From IMG/VR virus record IMGVR_UViG_3300047323_000160, positions 1-56,657 of that record: a stretch of DNA of 56,657 bases. The stretch is one strand, 5' to 3'. The stretch comes from a virus. The translations under genes were made by a program, and so were the position numbers. The notes below the pieces were generated by a model that was given only the letters and a program-made list of their open reading frames with translations, did no database searches and was not told the DNA's origin. Shown piece by piece: positions 37,587-45,904 of this stretch; within the stretch, counting starts at the first letter, position 1; every line of letters starts with the position of its first letter.

Positions 37587-37598
37587 GTCAGTAGTGAC
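37587..37598. promoter_or_regulatory. Dyad operator GTCAG-TA-GTGAC
   Basis: One mismatch. Upstream on the minus strand is CTATTATAT, so the dyad lies at or just after the start of transcription of the A1-like gene. Confidence 0.55.
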
Positions 37599-37619
37599 TT
37601 ATATAATAGACAGGAAGAA

Positions 37620-37644
37620 CCGGAAATTCCAAGCTTATTTCCGG
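37620..37644 (-). terminator. Terminator after the spanin genes
   Basis: CCGGAAAT and ATTTCCGG (8 bp, perfect, loop 9 nt) followed on the minus strand by TTCTTCC. It separates the lysis unit from the A1-like promoter. Confidence 0.55.
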
Positions 37645-37691
37645 GTCCTCACCCTCTCTATTAGATAGTATACTACTTAGAAGATTATTCT

Positions 37692-38024
37692 TTACTGCGA
37701 GAGTGAGGCTCCGGAGACGCAGCGTTCCGCCCCGTCCCGAACCTCGTAGTAGCAGACGAGCGCGTTCATGCCGCGCATCCAGTTGTAGACCTCGACCTTG
37801 TTGTTGACCTCGCGCTGCGCCTCACCGGGCGTCAGACACGCCATCTTTCCGCAGCGCTTGAAGCGCACGTTGGAGAGGGCCAGGGGTGCCGGCCGGGCCG
37901 GCTTTGCCTCCGGCAGCTTTTCCGACACGATCTTCGTCTGCCCCTGATGCGCCTCGAAGCAGCCCGTTAAGGCGAGCATGAGCGGCATTAAGACGACCAA
38001 TCGCAGCATCAGCTTTTTGTTCAT
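37692..38024 (-). CDS. Outer-membrane spanin lipoprotein (Rz1-like)
   Basis: The 110-residue product has a lipoprotein signal peptide ending LALTGC, with lipidated Cys22, and a Pro-rich mature start (PEAKPARPAPLAL). Four more Cys follow. It overlaps the i-spanin gene by about 200 nt in another frame, a classic Rz/Rz1 layout. ATG 38024 is preferred because GGAG is 7 nt upstream. It should link with the i-spanin to fuse membranes at lysis. Confidence 0.7.
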   Translation of the reverse strand: MNKKLMLRLVVLMPLMLALTGCFEAHQGQTKIVSEKLPEAKPARPAPLALSNVRFKRCGKMACLTPGEAQREVNNKVEVYNWMRGMNALVCYYEVRDGAERCVSGASLSQ

Positions 38025-38388
38025 CGTCACTCTCCATATCCTGCTCGAGATCCAGGTTGGCGAGATCCGTCCGGAGCTTCGTCACCTCGATCGCAATGTC
38101 GGTTCGCTGTTTTTCTAGGGCTTGAATACGCTCGACCTGGTCGGCGTGTTCCTTCTTGATCGCCGCGGTCGTGGCCTCGGCGACCTCGCGCGCGGCTTGT
38201 TCCTTGGCTACCTGCTCGGTCTTGGCCAGGAGATCGCTCTTGAGGTTCTCGACGTGCATGTAGCCGAACAGACCCACCAGGCCGACGGCGAGCACGAGCA
38301 ACGCCACCAGAATCCACTTCCAGGGGATTTCCTTGAACGTGCCGAGAGCCGCGCTCATGCCGAGCTTTGCGATGATGGTCTCGATCAT
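37822..38388 (-). CDS. Inner-membrane spanin (Rz-like), 188 aa
   Basis: One N-terminal membrane helix (WKWILVALLVLAVGLVGLFGYM, about 23-45) is followed by a long coiled coil (residues 50-140), the hallmark of i-spanins. The partner o-spanin is embedded in its 3' half. The ATG overlaps the stop of the upstream membrane gene (ATGA). Confidence 0.7.
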   Translation of the reverse strand: MIETIIAKLGMSAALGTFKEIPWKWILVALLVLAVGLVGLFGYMHVENLKSDLLAKTEQVAKEQAAREVAEATTAAIKKEHADQVERIQALEKQRTDIAIEVTKLRTDLANLDLEQDMESDDEQKADAAIGRLNAAHARLNGLLRGASGADEDRVGKAAGGKAGPAGTPGPLQRALQALRKDGVSDAR

Positions 38389-38741
38389 TTGCCCACTCCC
38401 GTATCCGGCGGGTCGCGGTCGTCATCGCCGGAGGTATCGCTCGTCGACTCGTTGCAGTCCTCGCCCGACAGCGCGAGAAAGCCGTGCCGGCGCTTGGAGT
38501 TGTCGTCCCAGGTGGCGCCGAAGATGTAGAAGGCCATGAGGCTGATGAGCGCGCCGATCAGCGTCATGGCGAGCTGCACGCCCAGGGCGTTACCGCCGGC
38601 GTAGATCGTCCAGCAGATGATCGCCTCGATGTTGGCGGCCAGGAAGAAGAACAGCCACTTCATCCAGCGACGCCGGATCTTCCAATTGTCGCCCACGATC
38701 GCCGAGAAGGTCTTCGGATCCGTGGTCTTGGTGATGGGCAT
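38385..38741 (-). CDS. Holin-like membrane protein, 118 aa
   Basis: Hydrophobic helices near residues 28-48 (WLFFFLAANIEAIICWTIYAG) and 52-72 (GVQLAMTLIGALISLMAFYIFG) are followed by a charged tail (SGDDDRDPPD). It lies directly before the spanin genes, the typical holin position. ATG 38741 is chosen as the first with TM-compatible content. A holin or antiholin is the simplest reading, though sequence alone does not prove it. Confidence 0.55.
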   Translation of the reverse strand: MPITKTTDPKTFSAIVGDNWKIRRRWMKWLFFFLAANIEAIICWTIYAGGNALGVQLAMTLIGALISLMAFYIFGATWDDNSKRRHGFLALSGEDCNESTSDTSGDDDRDPPDTGVGK

Positions 38742-38743
38742 TT

Positions 38744-39094
38744 TTACCGGCTTTCGTCTCGCTTGGTGAGCTTGGCGATCTCGTCGTCGATCTGGCCGAT
38801 ACGAATCTGAAAAGCCATCCTGTCGGCCGAGGAGGCATTGGCGAGCTGCTTCTCCAGGGTGAAGCGTTCGGTGCGGAGCTGATTGCGCTGCACGGCGCTG
38901 AGATCGACCAGGATCTGCTTCTGGGTCGTCTGCACGGTCGCGAGGATCGCCGAGATCGGCAGAATGCGGGTTTCCACGGAGGCCTGGGTGGCCGGCACCG
39001 GCAAGCCAACGGCGACATAGGCGACACAAACAGCGGTGATCGCGCTGAGAACAACGCCGATTTGCTTGGAAAAGGCCACAACTCGGGGAAACAC
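38744..39094 (-). CDS. Membrane-anchored coiled-coil protein, 116 aa
   Basis: One helix near residues 12-30 (VVLSAITAVCVAYVAVGL) and a heptad-type C-terminal half (TLEKQLANASSADRMAFQIRIGQIDDEIAKL). It is the first gene of the lysis unit and 2 nt before the holin-like gene. It may be an antiholin, an i-spanin-like accessory, or a membrane regulator. Confidence 0.5.
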   Translation of the reverse strand: MFPRVVAFSKQIGVVLSAITAVCVAYVAVGLPVPATQASVETRILPISAILATVQTTQKQILVDLSAVQRNQLRTERFTLEKQLANASSADRMAFQIRIGQIDDEIAKLTKRDESR

Positions 39095-39117
39095 GGCTGA
39101 ACCTCTACATCAAGTAA

Positions 39118-39129
39118 GTCAGGAATGAC
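39118..39129. promoter_or_regulatory. Dyad operator GTCAG-GA-ATGAC
   Basis: One mismatch; symmetric flanks TAAGTCA...TGACTTA. On the minus strand CTATACTG lies upstream, so the dyad is near the start of the lysis transcript. Confidence 0.55.
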
Positions 39130-39192
39130 TTACAGTATAGTCCTAGCGACCGCCAGTTGGAAGACGGAACTTCCGAATGAACGAAGTTTCTG

Positions 39193-39633
39193 TTACAGGG
39201 CCGCGGCCGTCCGGAAAAAGCCGTCGACCTGCTCGCTGGTCCAGCCGTAGGCCTCGCCGATCGCTATCGTCATCGGATGATTGCGCTCGAACACGGTCGC
39301 GCCCGAGAGGATCATCTGGGCGTTGAACTGCTGGTCGGCGGGCATGGCGTTCACAATCACCTGAATTGCGACCGGGATCTCGCCGGTCTTGACCGCCGCA
39401 AGGGCCTCGGCTGTCGTAATGATGCCAGACAGCGCGAGCTGCTGAAAGAACTGGCGATCGGAGATTTGCTCAGGCAGCGGGGGCACCGGCGCGACATAGG
39501 GATCCGGCACGTTGCCGGCGGCGAGCCAGGCCGCATACGCCTGGAAATCGACGTTCGCCGGATCGTTTGGAATGAAGGCGTTGTCGGCCAGGCGGATGAT
39601 GGTATCAGAGGCGGTGAGTTGATATTCAGACAT
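39193..39633 (-). CDS. Tail-fibre-assembly-like protein, 146 aa
   Basis: The product opens with YQLTASDTIIRLADNAFIPNDPANVDFQAYAAWLAAGNVPDPY, a form common next to phage tail fibres. The later part has QFFQQLALSGIIT...AL and AYGWTSEQVD, as in small fibre chaperones. It is encoded directly after a receptor-binding-type gene. A chaperone or fibre-tip role is inferred. Confidence 0.55.
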   Translation of the reverse strand: MSEYQLTASDTIIRLADNAFIPNDPANVDFQAYAAWLAAGNVPDPYVAPVPPLPEQISDRQFFQQLALSGIITTAEALAAVKTGEIPVAIQVIVNAMPADQQFNAQMILSGATVFERNHPMTIAIGEAYGWTSEQVDGFFRTAAAL

Positions 39634-39643
39634 TTATTGTTTC

Positions 39644-40603
39644 TTACATCCTCGCGTTCGCTACCAGATTGCTTACGACAGCATTGGTGGTTTGGGTGTT
39701 GTAACCTGTCTGTCCGTCGGTGAAGCCAGTCGTGGCAAAACCCGCCCCACCACCACTCCAAGTAGGAGCAGCGCGCATTTTAACCGGCAATACCCAGGCC
39801 GCATAAGTGTTGCCCGAACTAGAAACAATCGCCGTTGCATATTTGAAATAATAGCGCTGGCACTTTCGAGTTTCGTCGTCGACGTTCGGCACTTGAAAGG
39901 CGGGAGCCACCGATCCCTCGTAGAGCCCGACGTCGAACAGCTCGAACACGTTGCCGTTCGTGCCCAAGAAGTTTGACTGGTTAGACGAGGCATAGATGCC
40001 GCTCGCATCGGTCCCCCAGGCACCAGCGGTCTTCTGGAACGACGACCCGACCATCAGGGCCCATATGACAGTGAGACCCGAGCCGGTGGCGTCCTTGATC
40101 CACGCGCCAGACTGGTCGAGCGGGATCGTGATCGGCACAATAACGTCCGTGTTCGCTTGCCCCGCGCTGATGGTGTATTCGGCGACATAGCTGCGCGTGG
40201 CTGCGTCGTTCTGGAATGTGACGCAATAGGTCCCGGCTGGTAGGTTGACGCCAGAGTTAAGGGTTACAGTCTTCGCCGACGTGCTGCCGAGCAGCAAATC
40301 GGCAACCCTTGTGCCCTCGATCTTTGTAAGCAGCGCGACAAGGTCGGTTGAAGCAACAGCGGCATCCGCGGTCGTGACCGTCACGCGAATACGGTTCGGC
40401 GAGCCGCTCGGCGTAACCTTGGCGACCTGCGCAACGCTGACCGCGCCAGAGGTGCCGGAGATGATCGTCCGGAACTGATCAACAGGATAGTATAGGTTCG
40501 TTGCGGCCGCAGTCGTTCCATTCTCCTGCGACACCATCATGCCGCCGTTGATGATGTAGTTCTTGCGAAATTGAGATAGTCCGCGCTCAAGCGCTCTGGT
40601 CAT
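39644..40603 (-). CDS. Receptor-binding/tail structural protein, 319 aa
   Basis: The start MTRALERGLSQFRKNYIINGGM with NLYYPVDQF is a known type of phage host-interaction protein. The middle contains a jelly-roll-like carbohydrate-binding region (LPAGTYCVTFQNDAATRSYVAEYTI...). The C-terminus has repeated small beta strands. It sits between the collagen-type fibre and the assembly protein. Confidence 0.55.
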   Translation of the reverse strand: MTRALERGLSQFRKNYIINGGMMVSQENGTTAAATNLYYPVDQFRTIISGTSGAVSVAQVAKVTPSGSPNRIRVTVTTADAAVASTDLVALLTKIEGTRVADLLLGSTSAKTVTLNSGVNLPAGTYCVTFQNDAATRSYVAEYTISAGQANTDVIVPITIPLDQSGAWIKDATGSGLTVIWALMVGSSFQKTAGAWGTDASGIYASSNQSNFLGTNGNVFELFDVGLYEGSVAPAFQVPNVDDETRKCQRYYFKYATAIVSSSGNTYAAWVLPVKMRAAPTWSGGGAGFATTGFTDGQTGYNTQTTNAVVSNLVANARM

Positions 40604-40616
40604 CGTCTAATCCTCA

Positions 40617-43600
40617 TCAACGGAAGGCGACGCCGACCCCGTAGATCGACATCGCTTTATTGGTTAGCGTCTTGATGCGGGCCTGAACCTGGGTGCCGCC
40701 CGTGCAGGTGACATCGCCGGTATCGATGACGGCTCGACCGCCCTGGCTTAAATTGGTGACGGTCGTATAGGCGCTGGGGCTGAACCAGTGGGCTCCGCTG
40801 TCACAGGAGAGCTCGATGGTGTAGTCCGTCCCGGCAACCGCGATGATTGAGTTGTCGAACTCGATCAGCGCTCGGGCAATCGTTGGCCAGGTAGCTAGGT
40901 CGAGAATTTGAGCGGTTGTCACCAGCGTCATATTTGCTGGGAGTGCGGGGGTCGAGAATGAGACTTCGCCCATCCAGGCGTTGCCTCCGGTGGTTCCGGA
41001 CGCATAAGCGAGGCGCCAATACCGATGTGAGCCCGGGTCGACCGCGATATCCACTTGCGCCGCCTGAGAGACACCTGCGGCGGTCGTGATCTGTCCACAA
41101 GTGGTCCACCCGGCGGTGAGGCTGGTGTCGCTGTATTGGATGTTCCAGGTAAACGCGTTCGTAAAGCCGTTCGACGAGCCCGTGATCGCACGCACGCGGC
41201 GAATGGATTTGGCAGAACCCAAATCGTAGGCAATCACCATGCTGGCATTGCCGCCACCAGGGTCCGCCGCGTTGGTGCTATCCGAGCCGTCGTAGAGGTT
41301 GGCTGGTGCGGCGCCGGTCGCGTATGTGAACGTCGTATTCACCGCCGAGGGGGATTGAACGGTGTAAGTTCCGGTCGTCGGCGCCACGAGACCAGAGGAG
41401 GTGTTCACAGCGTAATTGGAGGACGATCCTGCCGCGAGGCCGTCGGTAGCCTTGTAGCCGTCAGCCCACATGCCTGCGATTCGCCGTGACACGGCGAGCG
41501 CCTTGGACTGATAGATCAGGTTAAGAAGATCGTTCGGTCGAACTGGGTTGTTGAGACCGAGGTTGGCGATGAATGCTTGCTTGTTGGCGATGTCGGCGCC
41601 GTTCTGCGAGATCGAGAGCGCATCGGCCGGGGTGTAGGCGAGTGAGCAGTCGATATAGACGCTATCGCCAACGTTCGCGGCGCGCGCCAGAACGACGCTC
41701 GCGCCATCGGTCGCCGTGAAGTCGAAGGGCGTCAGCGTCGAGCCGTTGACGACGACCGTGATGTAGCCGGGAGTATAAGCCAGCGTGCGGCCAAACAGGT
41801 CCGGTCCGGACAGCACGGTTTGATTGGCAACCGTGCCATAGGTGAACTTTCGAATGGTGACGAAGTCGGCCGAGCCCGGATCACCTGCTAGGTTGATATT
41901 CCAGCTCGCAAGCGTGCCGGTGCCGACAGCCTTGTCAGCCGTGAACGTCAGCGCGCCCGTGGCGACGTTGTAGACCGAAATGATACCTTCGAGGTAAGTC
42001 GAGGGCGTTGCCGTCGAGCTCGCGCGCACGCGGGCGCCCGGCAGATACGCCAGACCCGCCTGCGTCGTCATGGTCACGGCGCCGGCGGCGACCGGGACAG
42101 AGGTGGTCGAGGTGCCCTTGTAGGTCGCGCCGGTATCGCCCTTCAGGCCCTGAATGCCCTGGATGCCTTGCGGTCCCTGGGGAATGCCGAAGTTGAACAC
42201 GGCATCGTTCGCCGTGCCTGCATTGACGACGGTGGCGTCGGCGCCAGGGGCGAGCGTCGAGACGGTGCCGACGTTTGCCGTCGCCGTAAGACCCTTGTCG
42301 CCCGCGCGAGCGAACTGCACCGAGAGCAGCCTGGTGTCCGCAAAGACGCCGCCGACGATCGGCGTGACCGTCAGTTTGCGGTAGCCGGTCGCAGCGGTCA
42401 TGCCCGTGATGTTGAAGACCGCGATTTGAGGCGCCGCGGGGTCGATTAGCGTCAGCGTTCCCTTGACCGAGTTGCTACTGTCGTCCCAGGTGTCGAGATA
42501 GGCGCTGACATCGACGCCGAAATGTTCGGTGACATCGATGAAGATCGTGGTGACACTGCCGAAGGTGACATTGTTGAAGCGGATCTTGCCGGCGCCGGGG
42601 TCCGCGTCCGCCGTCGTGGTCGAAAAGACCCACTGCAAGGCGCTCGGCGGTCCCACGATCAGGTCGATCGTGTAGAGATCCTGCCAATTGATGGTGCCAA
42701 CATAGCTCCATTGCAGCACCGCGCCACTCATGCGGAACTGCACCTGGTCACCCTTGGGACCAAGGACGCTGGTCGCTTCGGCTGCGGTCGCGACCTGGCC
42801 CGTGGCGCCGATATAGGCGCCCGTGGCGGGCTTGGTGCCCTCGCCGCCGGTCCAGTCGATGATCTGCGCGACCTTGCCGCCCGCCCCGTCAGAAACGTAA
42901 GCCAGGATCGGAGACCAGCCCTTTTGGCCGCTCGTGCCGCCCGAGCTGGAGCCTCCCAGAACACGCCAGCGGCTTGCGACACCGTCGTAGATCAGCAGCA
43001 CCGCGCCGCCGGCAGGGATCGCCAGGTTGCCGGCGAGCGCAAAGCGATTGGCCGCAGCAGAGGAGCCGCCCTCGTCTTCGAGATCGAGCTCGTTGGTGCC
43101 GACGTTCATCAGCGCCAGAACGCGGCCCGGAGCGCCCGTGGTGAGGCCGGTCAGGACGCGGGCTGCATTGGTCGAGACGCGCAGAATATTGGCCTGGGCG
43201 AGGTTCGCAGGCGCGTAGTCGTTGGTCGTCGCGGTCAGCATTGTCGGCGACAGCACGCCGCCGAGCAGGATCTGGGAATAGAATGAGGTGGCGCCGGTCG
43301 TCGGGTTGACGCCGAGGGCCTTGGTCCAGGTTGAGGCCAGGAGGTAGCGGATCGAGAAATCGTCATCCTGGAAGGTGCCGACCTGGAACATATCGACCAG
43401 GGCTTTTTGAAGCACCATACCCGCGCGATCAGCCGAGAGCGCCTTGGAGAGCTTGGTGGTCTGGTCGGACTGGGTCAGGCTCATGACCTGGCGCCAGACC
43501 GAGCTGATGTCCGTGAGTTGCTTGGTGGCTGTGCGGACCGAGTCACGGTTGATGCTCGAGCGCAGGATCACCCAGTTTCCGCCGGGCGAGTTCGTCGCCG

Positions 43601-43799
43601 TGGCTCCCGAGTAAACGCGGTCGAGGGTCGCGGACAGGTTGTCGCTAGGAGCCGAGGCGAGCTCATACCACGCTCCGTCGGGGGCGAGGACTGGATCGCC
43701 CTGCTGAAGCCCAATAAAGCTCGTTCCGACGCCCGTGATTGCCGCGGATGCGTTGGTGAAGGTGATCGTGCCAGTGGTGTAGAGCGTGAGCGTGGACAT
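40617..43799 (-). CDS. Collagen-like tail fibre with discoidin-type domain, 1060 aa
   Basis: The long fibre has an N-terminal attachment region and a collagen-like Gly-x-y stretch GPQGIQGIQGLKGDTGA (DNA about 42120-42180). A discoidin (F5/8C)-like domain follows (NLYDGSDSTNAADPGGG...KSIRRVRAITGSSNGFTNAFTWNIQYSD, DNA about 40980-41310). Such fibres trimerise through the collagen part and bind surface glycans. It has its own dyad promoter. The receptor is not known. Confidence 0.7.
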   Translation of the reverse strand: MSTLTLYTTGTITFTNASAAITGVGTSFIGLQQGDPVLAPDGAWYELASAPSDNLSATLDRVYSGATATNSPGGNWVILRSSINRDSVRTATKQLTDISSVWRQVMSLTQSDQTTKLSKALSADRAGMVLQKALVDMFQVGTFQDDDFSIRYLLASTWTKALGVNPTTGATSFYSQILLGGVLSPTMLTATTNDYAPANLAQANILRVSTNAARVLTGLTTGAPGRVLALMNVGTNELDLEDEGGSSAAANRFALAGNLAIPAGGAVLLIYDGVASRWRVLGGSSSGGTSGQKGWSPILAYVSDGAGGKVAQIIDWTGGEGTKPATGAYIGATGQVATAAEATSVLGPKGDQVQFRMSGAVLQWSYVGTINWQDLYTIDLIVGPPSALQWVFSTTTADADPGAGKIRFNNVTFGSVTTIFIDVTEHFGVDVSAYLDTWDDSSNSVKGTLTLIDPAAPQIAVFNITGMTAATGYRKLTVTPIVGGVFADTRLLSVQFARAGDKGLTATANVGTVSTLAPGADATVVNAGTANDAVFNFGIPQGPQGIQGIQGLKGDTGATYKGTSTTSVPVAAGAVTMTTQAGLAYLPGARVRASSTATPSTYLEGIISVYNVATGALTFTADKAVGTGTLASWNINLAGDPGSADFVTIRKFTYGTVANQTVLSGPDLFGRTLAYTPGYITVVVNGSTLTPFDFTATDGASVVLARAANVGDSVYIDCSLAYTPADALSISQNGADIANKQAFIANLGLNNPVRPNDLLNLIYQSKALAVSRRIAGMWADGYKATDGLAAGSSSNYAVNTSSGLVAPTTGTYTVQSPSAVNTTFTYATGAAPANLYDGSDSTNAADPGGGNASMVIAYDLGSAKSIRRVRAITGSSNGFTNAFTWNIQYSDTSLTAGWTTCGQITTAAGVSQAAQVDIAVDPGSHRYWRLAYASGTTGGNAWMGEVSFSTPALPANMTLVTTAQILDLATWPTIARALIEFDNSIIAVAGTDYTIELSCDSGAHWFSPSAYTTVTNLSQGGRAVIDTGDVTCTGGTQVQARIKTLTNKAMSIYGVGVAFR

Positions 43800-43830
43800 G
43801 GGATCCTATCTGACGTAGTTCCTAGTATAA

Positions 43831-43842
43831 GTCAATACTGAC
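43831..43842. promoter_or_regulatory. Dyad operator/promoter GTCAA-TA-CTGAC plus TATACT
   Basis: One mismatch; abuts TATACT (43829-43824), 25 nt before the fibre ATG. GCCTAGAAG lies near -35 (includes the upstream stop). Confidence 0.55.
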
Positions 43843-43849
43843 TGATCTT

Positions 43850-44218
43850 CTAGGCCAGCAATTGGGCGTGCCCATCCGCCGGGTGCTTGCCCACGTTGGC
43901 TTCGGTGAGGATCTGCTCGAGCTCGGCAGGGGTCGTCGCCGCCCTCACCCGGACGATCAGCTCTCGGCGCGCATTTTCCGCCTCCATCATCACGTCAGGC
44001 TTGGAAACGATGACGCCCGCAAGGGTTTCGACATCGATACCCTCGATCTCGGCCGCGCGCACAAACTCGTCCGTCGGCGCCTCGCCAGCGAGGACGGTCT
44101 GGGCGAGCTGGCGCTTGCGGTCGTGGGCGAAGTCTTGGAGCTGGGCGACCTTGTAGAAATTGATGCGGCGCTCGGCGCGCAGGATGAGCTGCGGCATGGG
44201 GTTGATCTGGATCTTCAT
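43850..44218 (-). CDS. Hypothetical tail-region protein, 122 aa
   Basis: Predicted helical, with an N-terminal strand (MKIQINPMPQLIL) and charged helices (AERRINFYKVAQLQDFAHDRKRQ). No family is recognised. It overlaps the next upstream gene by 4 nt and ends the tail unit, before the fibre promoter. Confidence 0.5.
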   Translation of the reverse strand: MKIQINPMPQLILRAERRINFYKVAQLQDFAHDRKRQLAQTVLAGEAPTDEFVRAAEIEGIDVETLAGVIVSKPDVMMEAENARRELIVRVRAATTPAELEQILTEANVGKHPADGHAQLLA

Positions 44219-44646
44219 TCGACGGCCTCAATGGTGACGACGGCGGCAGCGTAGGGAAACGCGGCTTCTATCCGGAGTTCGTAGGTTCCAGGCTGGTCGA
44301 CGGCGAACTCGATTTTGCCGTCGGTAAGATCTTCCTGGTGAACGACCTGTCCATGAAAGGTGACCATGACGTTGGCGTTCATCGGCTCGAGCTGAAATTC
44401 GAGCGTATCGATGCCATCAGCCTTTACGGGGCGGTTCTCGCCGGCGATTGCGATCGGCGGCTTCTGCAAAGCGCGATGAGGCGTGGTTGTCACATCGACA
44501 TAGAGGTTGAAGATGTCGCCCTCGCCCTCGTAGAGCAAGTTGGGCACGCCCATCTCGTCGTAGCGCTGCGAAAGCATCTCCAGTTCGCAGTCCGCCTGAA
44601 GAATGGCCTGATTGACGAAACCGGTATTGTCATAGATCACGAGCAC
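44215..44646 (-). CDS. Hypothetical tail-region protein, 143 aa
   Basis: The product has two beta-rich halves. The second looks like an Ig-like fold (VMVTFHGQVVHQEDLTDGKIEFAVDQPGTYELRIEAAFPY). It is encoded between the three-paralogue block and a 122-aa gene. No family is named; a tail surface role is likely. Confidence 0.5.
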   Translation of the reverse strand: MLVIYDNTGFVNQAILQADCELEMLSQRYDEMGVPNLLYEGEGDIFNLYVDVTTTPHRALQKPPIAIAGENRPVKADGIDTLEFQLEPMNANVMVTFHGQVVHQEDLTDGKIEFAVDQPGTYELRIEAAFPYAAAVVTIEAVE

Positions 44647-44649
44647 GAA

Positions 44650-45057
44650 TTAGCCTCCAACGCGCTTGAAGAGGGTGAAAGTGAGCAACGAAGCCTGGTT
44701 GCCAAAGAGAGAATTGAACTGGACATAGGAGGTCGACACAACGACATACCACCAGTTGTTGACGTCGTTGCCGCGGAAGATCGTTGGCGTGTTTCGAAAG
44801 GTCGAGGTGGGCGAACCATTCGCAAGGGTCACGAAATGACAGACGCACATTGGCGGCTGATCGAGCGTCTCGCCAAACGAGAATGTCGATGTGGATTGCG
44901 AGACGCTGGTGAGCTGCCCAGTGCGGTAAGGAATAAGGCCTGACCAGCGAGAATCGAACACCGTCTGATCGACGTCAGCGGTCGTCACGTCGATACCGGG
45001 CATGCTGACCCGCATCGCGCTCGCCTGCCCGCCCTGAATGAGAACGCGCTGCGTCAC
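44650..45057 (-). CDS. Small tail paralogue 3, 135 aa
   Basis: One of three adjacent genes with similar starts (MTQRVLIQGG...MPGIDVTTAD). The body is beta-rich, and the end is QASLLTFTLFKRVGG. It overlaps paralogue 2 by 4 nt. The common N-terminal pattern in all three suggests tandem duplication and divergence, perhaps of a baseplate or fibre-attachment piece. Confidence 0.55.
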   Translation of the reverse strand: MTQRVLIQGGQASAMRVSMPGIDVTTADVDQTVFDSRWSGLIPYRTGQLTSVSQSTSTFSFGETLDQPPMCVCHFVTLANGSPTSTFRNTPTIFRGNDVNNWWYVVVSTSYVQFNSLFGNQASLLTFTLFKRVGG

Positions 45058-45473
45058 GCGCCGACACTCCTGTTGAACACCATGTAGGTTCCGTAGAGCG
45101 TGTATTGCCCGTTCGGATTGAAGAATTGGAGCTTGTCACGCCAAATAGAGGCGGTGAAGTTCACCTCGGCGGGGTTAGACCCGGTGCCGCCGGCGGCGTC
45201 GAGAGAGTGTGGCAGCTCGATCGCGCCGCTGATGTTTCCTCGGACCCAGACGTAGGGGTGCTTCACGAGATCCGCCGGCAGGGCGACGGTGACAGTTTGA
45301 CCAGTCCCGATCGCGACCTGTCCCGATAGCACGATCTGCTCATACTTGACGTCCGGTCGAAGAATGAAGTTGGCCGCGGGGCCGACCTGGGCGACATCGA
45401 TGCCGGCTTTGGACAGCCAGACGCCGTAGGTGCCAAAGCCAGGGTGAAGGCCTGCGAGAAAGCGCTGCGTCAT
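45054..45473 (-). CDS. Small tail paralogue 2, 139 aa
   Basis: ATG 45473 (TAATG overlap with paralogue 1) is preferred over the upstream ATG. It begins MTQRFLAGLHPGF...SKAGIDVAQVG, the same T-R...G-x-D pattern. Beta-rich, with SGNISGAIELPHS-like strands. No catalytic motif is seen. Confidence 0.55.
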   Translation of the reverse strand: MTQRFLAGLHPGFGTYGVWLSKAGIDVAQVGPAANFILRPDVKYEQIVLSGQVAIGTGQTVTVALPADLVKHPYVWVRGNISGAIELPHSLDAAGGTGSNPAEVNFTASIWRDKLQFFNPNGQYTLYGTYMVFNRSVGA

Positions 45474-45904
45474 TACCAGTTCTGCCAAGCAATATAGAAG
45501 CCGGGATAGCCGCTGGTGAGAAGCGCCGAACGAACATAGGTGCCGTCATCCACCACCGCGAACTGGCTCGTAGAGATGCCCAGATAATAGGTGGTGCGGT
45601 TGTAGGCGACGGAGCTGTTCGCGTCGCGCATTACGATGCCGTTGATATAATTATAGGCATTGATCGACGAAGTGCTGGAGAAGATCACGAGGTCGACTGC
45701 CGGCACGCCGGCGTAGGTCGTCGTGAAGTTGACGGTTAGACCGTAAAAGACATTCGGAACAACGCCGATCTCCAGCGGACGTCCGCTCGCCAGGCGCGAG
45801 TCTAGCGCCAGGTAGCGATAGTCCACCGCAGGCGGATTCTCGGCGTCGAAGCCAGGCTTCGACACCGTCACGCGGTTGGGGCTGATGAAGATTCGCTTGG
45901 TCAT
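45473..45904 (-). CDS. Small tail paralogue 1, 143 aa
   Basis: Starts MTKRIFISPNRVTVSKPGFDAENPPAVDYRYLALDSRL, which aligns by pattern with the next two genes. It follows the J-like tail-tip gene directly (overlap at 45904). A small tip or attachment protein is likely. Confidence 0.55.
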   Translation of the reverse strand: MTKRIFISPNRVTVSKPGFDAENPPAVDYRYLALDSRLASGRPLEIGVVPNVFYGLTVNFTTTYAGVPAVDLVIFSSTSSINAYNYINGIVMRDANSSVAYNRTTYYLGISTSQFAVVDDGTYVRSALLTSGYPGFYIAWQNW

